A stretch of 64,000 nt of DNA. It comes from Microplitis mediator (lineage: Eukaryota > Arthropoda > Insecta > Hymenoptera > Braconidae). The stretch covers positions 5,952,001 to 6,016,000 of the forward strand of contig NC_079978.1 of the NCBI RefSeq assembly GCF_029852145.1, read 5' to 3'. Below, in pieces: positions 60,701-64,000 of the stretch. The translations under genes were made by a program, and so were the position numbers. The notes beneath the pieces were generated by a model, which worked only from the letters and a program-made list of their open reading frames with translations, made no database searches and was not told where the DNA came from. Position 1 is the first letter of the stretch. Each line of letters starts with the position of its first letter.

Positions 60701-63404
60701 GTATGTGTTTTTCGTGAGATCGTGAATCAAGAAACCTATGTCAGGATTTGTGTATGTCTTGCTCATTGTATCGTACGCAAGGATATTAAAGATATCTTGA
60801 ACACGGCGCAATGAAAAAGTGTCTGACGCATTTCTTGCACCAGTAACTTACAGTAGGTACTTACGCAAGGTCAATTTTGAGCCTTGAGCAGATCTTGGCA
60901 CACGCGAAAAAATGAATTATAAAAATTAGTAATTGATGACTAGAAATTCAGAATGTGGTCACAATTTAATATCATTTCAAACAGTTATTTCGTGGTTTTA
61001 TTGAATATATTCTAGTAATCTTAATTTAAATATTGAAATTTAACGATTATATGTAAATAAATCATGTTACAAGTAATAGAAATTGTTTGGTAGATAGAAA
61101 AATGAAATTATAATACTTTAACGTTTCAGCTTCAACATTCGATGTTTGGAACATTTAAGTTTATAGTAAAAAAGTAAAAAAATATTCAGAATGATAACTA
61201 AAATTTTCAATGTCGGACAATTTATTTTATGTACAACGGTATATAATTATTACTTTCTTAAAATTGTCAAAAAGTATATCGTAAGCGCATCAGTTTTTAT
61301 AGTTTGAAACAATAAAATTTTACTTGTGTTTGTAAGCTTTTAATGTATGTGAAAGAATTGACCTAAAGTATTACTGATGCGCGGCTATATCTACATGGCA
61401 AGACGACGTATTTTATCATTTCAAACAATAAAATTTAAAGACCAAGAGTGACTATTTTTTTTTTTCATATAAATATATTTAAGAGAATCATTCTTATACT
61501 TTTTCGCTTTCAATATTATATTATTTATGAATTACCTTCTTTGATGCGGGTTTATTGTTCAAACAATAAAAATGAATTAAAAATCCGAATAAAATTTATC
61601 ATTTATTTCTTTGCGTGCAAGCCATGCGCAACTATTTTCAACTATAGTCTTCCTCCAGAATTGAGTTATAATCTGGCACGAATTTCTTGTGTAAGGCTTG
61701 CAACTTAAATCTGGTCACAAGTATTGGCAGCAAGACACATACGTAGAAAAAGACACTAGCACCTATCGATCTTGAGAGCAGATTTGCTCAAGAATTGAAA
61801 AAGATTGTTGTATGGGTAATGAGCACTGTGCCGCTTTTTCACATTTTTGTTACACATAAATATGCTTTTTTTATATTTAAAATATATGTAGGGGAAGGGG
61901 GAGGCAAAAAGGCGTAGGGTAGGCAAAACGGGGTACCCCCAAAATTCTATATTTTAAATGGTTTTTAAACATTCCAAAATCACTTCTGTAAATATAATTA
62001 AGCATTACTTTGAATTTTTTTTTGGTAAACTTTTTCAAAAATCAATTGTCAGATGAAAAATATTAATGACGTTTGTTTTATGATAAAAACTATTAAAAAA
62101 TTTTTATTCTTTTTTTGTATCCAATAAACATGTAAAATATAATTTTTCTTTATGTAAATTACTTACAAAGAAATTCAACTTAATCAAATTCGTTTAAAAT
62201 CCAGAAATTTTTTTTTTTACCTTTTTTAAGGGGTATCCCACTTTGCCCGCAGAAATGAAAAATTTTTTTTTTTCAGCGGTAACTGAAAATTTCTTCTATT
62301 TACTTTGAATATCATTAAAAAAAAAAAAAAAGATTTAGCGTATTTGAGTCCTCGAAAACTTGGTATTTCCTTAAGTACCCCCCTTTGCCCCTCCCTCCCC
62401 TATATATATTAATTATACACATATTGAAAAAAATATAGACTACAAAAAGAGAATTGGTACTCATACAGTAACTTTTACTGCAATTTTAGTCAAAAAAGCG
62501 GCGTCACGCTCATAGCGAGTAATGAAAGGTTAATAATTATGTCTTATTGATTTGGAAGCCAGTTTTCAAAATAATTTCTATTATGGAAGTCTTGCATATT
62601 TAAAATCATTCAAAGGTTTTGAAGGATCTATTTTCAACTAAAATGCTAAAGAACTTGAGAGGTCTTAATTTAAAAGTATTAAATGGTATAAAAAAGCTTT
62701 TTCCATAAATGTTACTTAAAGTCGAGCGCTAAGAGGATGAAATATTTCTTGATCAGAATACACTTAAAATATTAGGTATTAAGTAACTTATATAAATAAT
62801 TAAGTACAGTATTAATTATTTTTTTTGTAATAATAATAAAAGTAATTGGACGAAAAATGAAAATTACCTTTTTCTTTTTAGTCATAGTCAGCTGAAAGTA
62901 AATGTATTCAAAAAAGTCATGTGCGTTATTCAAATATTCGTCCGTCACCAATTTCATTTAATGACATGATATTTACAGTGATAAAAAAAATAAAAAAAAA
63001 AAAACGGAGAAAAACAATTATTTACCTCTTTAGTTTCTTTTTCACCGATAGTAGATTGACCTGGTTGATAATTCTCAATGCGTCCCGGTTGATTTCGATA
63101 AACTTCAGCCGTCGTTTTCACCAGCGCGCTTCTAAAAATAAACCCGCGATTAAATAATTTCAAGTTTTACTTTACCGAACTTTAAAAACCTAAAATAACT
63201 TCAATTTATATACAAAATTTAATTTTAAAAATTACATAATTATATAATTTGTCAATTACTTTCTTGGCATCGTCGAGATTGTCGAGTCATTTTCTTTATT
63301 TCTTTGACGTCTTCGTATATCCAATGTCGCGGACTTGTCTGCATACGCACGTGGCTCGGGTTCGCTCAAATAACCGCTGGCACTTCCATGCCCGTATCTA
63401 AATC
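38962..63404 (-). CDS. CAP: SORBS/CAP adaptor (SoHo and three SH3 domains), 5' end outside window
   Basis: Fourteen minus-strand exons chain in phase: 63260..63404, 63026..63131, 62868..62891, 59580..59612, 57327..57373, 57040..57209, 51013..56337, 50693..50755, 41434..41638, 40799..41057, 40490..40727, 40233..40387, 39226..39314 and 38962..39130 (about 2341 codons). The first exon here starts with an acceptor, so the gene continues beyond the window. The SoHo region includes AEVYRNQPGRIENYQPG and WWDEVMDIFDR. Next come conserved blocks ALKESGYESDSTLIFRRR and YKTVQKGGDVPLHGLRK, the giant Ser/Arg-rich exon, the coiled-coil-like RRVYQEERRRKYLQELHD, then SH3-1 (ARAMYNF...NWYEGEH), SH3-2 (ARAKFNF...NWFEGRI) and SH3-3 (RALYNY...CDDGWFVG...FGTFPGNYVERL, stop 38962-38964). 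CAP/ponsin proteins link vinculin and other adhesion proteins to actin and signalling. Two extra long exons look like alternative starts. Confidence 0.9.
39384..39630. repeat. GGGGCAAAATGGCC element, diverged copy
   Basis: It begins AAGGGGCAAAATGGCCAC and ends near CCCAAATTGCCCCATG, with GGGGTAAAATAGACA inside. It resembles the family at 15617 and 61891 and lies in a CAP intron. Confidence 0.5.
39686..40155. repeat. 470-bp palindromic element in a CAP intron
   Basis: The left arm contains TTCGCGGATAAAATATCCGC. The right arm contains TTATCGCGGATATTTTGTC and ends GACGGTACC, mirroring GGTAGCACGAC at the left. The words AAAATATCC and GGATATTTTGTC alternate throughout, giving many small hairpins. 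Confidence 0.75.
42412..42748. repeat. Diverged tandem duplication of about 175 bp
   Basis: Two successive units each run from AATTGGTATCTTAGATACCG or AATTAGTATACTAGATACTG through TTTTATTTTATAAATTC and end CATAAATCGAATAAGTGG. They are roughly 75 per cent alike. Non-coding, in the long CAP intron. Confidence 0.75.
44012..45913 (-). CDS. Long Ser/Asn-rich open frame, probable alternative 5' exon of CAP or nested gene
   Basis: An ATG at 45911-45913 opens 633 codons in one exon on the CAP strand, inside CAP's 9-kb intron. The protein is Ser-, Arg-, Asp- and Asn-rich with a poly-Asn run (about residue 208) and proline-rich SPPPAPLAPLRR. It has no signal peptide or known domain and seems disordered apart from blocks such as ERLHEIFEHNRLLRRRFF and NARHYEIHERQSVMKNYMAL. 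It can end at its own stop (44012-44014). Alternatively, it could splice from an A|GTCAGT site after 44020, which is phase 1 and matches exactly the phase required by the next CAP exon at 41638. The second reading would make it an alternative first exon giving a shorter CAP with the three SH3 domains. The length, composition and GC-richer 5' flank support a real exon. Confidence 0.65.
   Translation of the reverse strand: MISSGESRCRAPILPRVEDLERSPEWMALTYDINNLERMKSVGGARAGKLEDAATATAVITSSASLGLPPRQLTNSRPESEVNEPQVLCVRITANQRLDLLSRDSKPHSSNPSPDSTPSSAQSPRHYHQQYQQWSWKPRTEFERSYFTDNSVPDIDKVSAQSENSRSYRTSQSPVDPDRLLINSVKNGFKKDWNRSSINAFYNNSNNNNNNNNRHHRSNNSGIGKDLESFDDDKSHRSYYSSPEYSGQPDKRDILFNPGSDEFRGSRERLHEIFEHNRLLRRRFFADDANTNLVDEPEAEDAKAIAKAKAARGESIQGCADVTDTDNIRVCTDIMKTRLELDMQQQSKHVTSGFGSTETLTSQSNQSVSSNGRKSRADFDNSIDFIPDFKKDTPFDRYPISVPEYGGYQNQRLALKHEEIPQDNRSVGSRECARRHRGSGLPTIQTTDYVDCSSGGEKFFATYVRIRDSPETRVSPPPAPLAPLRRKSSKPAPLDLTDLNARHYEIHERQSVMKNYMALDTTLSLPPTLWNEQKHNKILNYPTYELALSDAKSCSRTANDDRDSRSSRNTDDLRSPQLVNSFSNSMLDQLVPEPSDASVDGSRITDRGKSIDSTQPGTGSTLPLVYGPIPYSQ
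47628..47805 (+). repeat. Polypyrimidine-rich tract
   Basis: About 180 bases composed mostly of C and T with short CTCT and TTTAC words. It is purine-rich on the CAP strand. The open frames across it are low complexity and not genes. Confidence 0.7.
48985..49435. repeat. Possible decayed GGGGCAAA-family element
   Basis: It starts GAAGAGGGACAAAACGGGCT and ends near CCCAATTTACCTCACG. Inside, GATTTCTTGACGCAAAAA and CAAGAAAATTTTTG words suggest a second insertion. Similar wording recurs near 60.05-60.25 kb. Confidence 0.35.
51013..56337 (-). CDS. CAP: Giant 5.3-kb symmetric exon of the CAP gene
   Basis: One uninterrupted open frame of 1774 codons begins after CCACAG at 56337 with DDTEIQYFPISSTLTRIRV, which continues the upstream exon (ERPK|D). 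Roughly residues 1-560 are Ser/Lys/Arg-rich and disordered. A more conserved block at about 775-950 contains YRDLHDFYASLERMGELEK, IIDYDEWKEIRSTERAEQEL, KYRWRGDCSLRCKERSVENI and YKPLWRGNSVVNVA, then FWSSLSVEQVNALKNQL. A proline-rich stretch (QPPPPTPPPPDP) lies near the end. The frame has its own stop at 50993-50995, but a TTTGAAG|GTCCGC donor at 51013 joins in phase to the 63-nt exon at 50755. Both boundaries are phase 1 and the length (5325) is a multiple of three, so the exon can be skipped without changing frame. The donor is weak, so a shorter isoform ending at the internal stop is also possible. Confidence 0.8.
57731..57773. repeat. (ATG)n microsatellite
   Basis: About 14 ATG units in a CAP intron. 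The open frames through it (poly-Met or poly-Ile) are not genes. Confidence 0.9.
58103..59101 (-). CDS. CAP: Probable alternative first coding exon of CAP
   Basis: An open frame starts MKRMMMYLRNCLNPLDKRMT at 59101. It is rich in Ser, Asn and Arg, includes poly-Asn, poly-Ser and PPPPPPP runs, and reads on to 57965. At 58103 a CGG|GTTAGA donor closes exactly 333 codons in phase 0, matching the phase-0 start of the CAP exon at 57373 (PFDQHNPH). It therefore could supply a different N-terminus that replaces the SoHo region. No acceptor or in-frame upstream extension was identified, which favours a first exon with an internal promoter. It could also be a separate nested gene ending at 57965; the C-terminal part past 58103 looks like intron (Phe/Tyr/His-rich). 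Confidence 0.55.
60638..61795. repeat. About 1.16-kb element with inverted ends
   Basis: GCTAGTGTCTTTTTCTACGT with following ATGTGT near 60690 is repeated in reverse complement near 61735-61760 (ACATACGTAGAAAAAGACAC). Degenerate GAGCAAGA and CTTGAGCA words extend both ends. The interior (TTTGAAACAATAAAATTT, twice) has no transposase frame. Confidence 0.7.
61891..62401. repeat. GGGGCAAA-family element with inverted G/C-rich ends
   Basis: The left end GGGGAAGGGGGAGGCAAAAA and the right end CTTTGCCCCTCCCTCCCC are mirror images. Internal copies of GGCAAAACGGGGTACCCCC and GGGGTATCCCACTTTGCCC also appear. It is flanked on both sides by TA-rich DNA. Same family as 15617-16607. Confidence 0.8.
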
Positions 63405-63454
63405 CTGAAAATATAAATCAAAATTATTAGACTATTTATTTTTATTAATCAATA

Positions 63455-64000
63455 CACTGTAAAAAATTTGCGGGTGAACGTGGATTAAATCCGGAGTGAA
63501 TGCGGAGCAGATGACTGTTCATTAATTTAATTCCCTCGGAGTAAAATTTTCTCCGAAGGGAAGTTTATTTGAAAAAACAAACTCCCTATTTACTCCATAC
63601 ACGGAGAGAAATTTATGGTAACAATTACAATATATTATGGGAATGGTTCCCATAATGCATGGTAACCGGTTTTTTTTAAATGTTGATTATAGGAACAGCA
63701 ACCATATATATTATGGTAATCATTCCCATAATTATGGCTTTAATTCCTACATGGTATCGGAATAGTTCCTATGAAATTATGGTAATTGTTACTATGTAAC
63801 TATGCTAATGGTTACCATAATATTGGGAATTGTTCCCATACTTATGGGAACTTTTCCCAGAAAGTATGGGCCTACATCCCATAATTCCAAGTAATCATTA
63901 CCATAACGGTATGGGATGATATTTCATAAACGTACTAGGAACGGTAACCATAAATTTCTCTCCGTGTATGCGGCAGGATTTTCTTTTTTAAATTCCGAAA
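63455..64000. repeat. GAGTGAAT-rich MITE interrupted by another element, runs off the window
   Basis: It starts CACTGTAAAAAATTTGCGGG like the copies at 25326 and 27799 and carries GGAGTGAATGCGGAG. It is split at 63600 by a 367-bp insertion and resumes with TATGCGGCAGG at 63967. Its far end lies outside the window. It sits just upstream of the first in-window CAP exon, presumably in an intron. Confidence 0.8.
63600..63966. repeat. 367-bp palindrome of small hairpins with TA target duplication
   Basis: CACGGAGAGAAATTTATGGT at the left is mirrored by ACCATAAATTTCTCTCCGTG at the right. The interior is a string of short palindromes such as TATGGGAATGGTTCCCATA and words built on TATGGTAA and TTACCATA. 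A TA dinucleotide flanks both ends (63598-63599, 63967-63968). Confidence 0.9.

Larger units (their letters stand above)
59613..62867. other. CAP intron filled with repeats
   Basis: It separates the 24-nt and 33-nt microexons. It holds two terminal-inverted-repeat elements (60638-61795 and 61891-62401) and a decayed repeat near 60050-60330. No coding exon was recognised. Confidence 0.6.

Noticed and set aside
61448..61708. Plus-strand frame inside the 60638-61795 element as a transposase remnant
   Set aside because: 86 codons of Phe/Ile/Asn-rich sequence with no catalytic motif. It cannot be distinguished from chance.

Overview
The window is a stretch of an AT-rich eukaryotic nuclear genome. 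It has spliced genes with GT-AG introns, polyadenylation signals, microsatellites and many short inverted-repeat transposons. The protein content (a cysteine-stabilised insect defensin, a cyclophilin with an alternative leader, a Ly6/quiver-type protein, a SORBS/CAP adaptor) points to an insect. The form of the defensin and the overall look suggest Hymenoptera, possibly a parasitoid wasp; that placement is inference. All exon joins below were made by hand from splice sites and reading-frame phase, without transcript data.

Layout. At 0.9-3.4 kb a 65-residue Gln-rich protein gene (minus) and a cyclophilin A gene (plus) diverge from a GC-rich shared promoter. At 6.3-7.9 kb a minus-strand gene encodes an unrecognised protein with eight R-[KR]-x-S motifs. 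At 10.6-11.0 kb lies a two-exon defensin gene. From 11 to 23 kb almost nothing is coding. A GPI-type Ly6 gene (23.0-25.0 kb) carries a 696-bp palindrome in its first intron. At 26.0-37.2 kb two ADAMTS-type metalloprotease genes stand in tandem. The first has lost its catalytic glutamate (HGxGHxxGxxHD) and ends in a long PPGYP-repeat tail. The second has an intact site and the full ADAMTS ancillary domains. From 39 kb past the window end runs a very large minus-strand gene for the SORBS/CAP (ponsin, ArgBP2, vinexin) adaptor. It has a split SoHo domain, two microexons, a 5.3-kb exon and three C-terminal SH3 domains, plus two long exons that look like alternative 5' starts.

How the genes relate. 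They do not form one pathway. The defensin, Ly6 and ADAMTS products are secreted or surface proteins; cyclophilin is a folding enzyme; CAP is an actin and adhesion scaffold. The two proteases are clearly paralogues: corresponding catalytic exons have identical lengths (93 and 236 nt) and the same phases.

The intergenic and intronic DNA is unusually rich in miniature inverted-repeat elements. Several are nested, and in one case a related copy 38 kb away supplies the uninterrupted empty site. Two elements are palindromes built from smaller hairpins.
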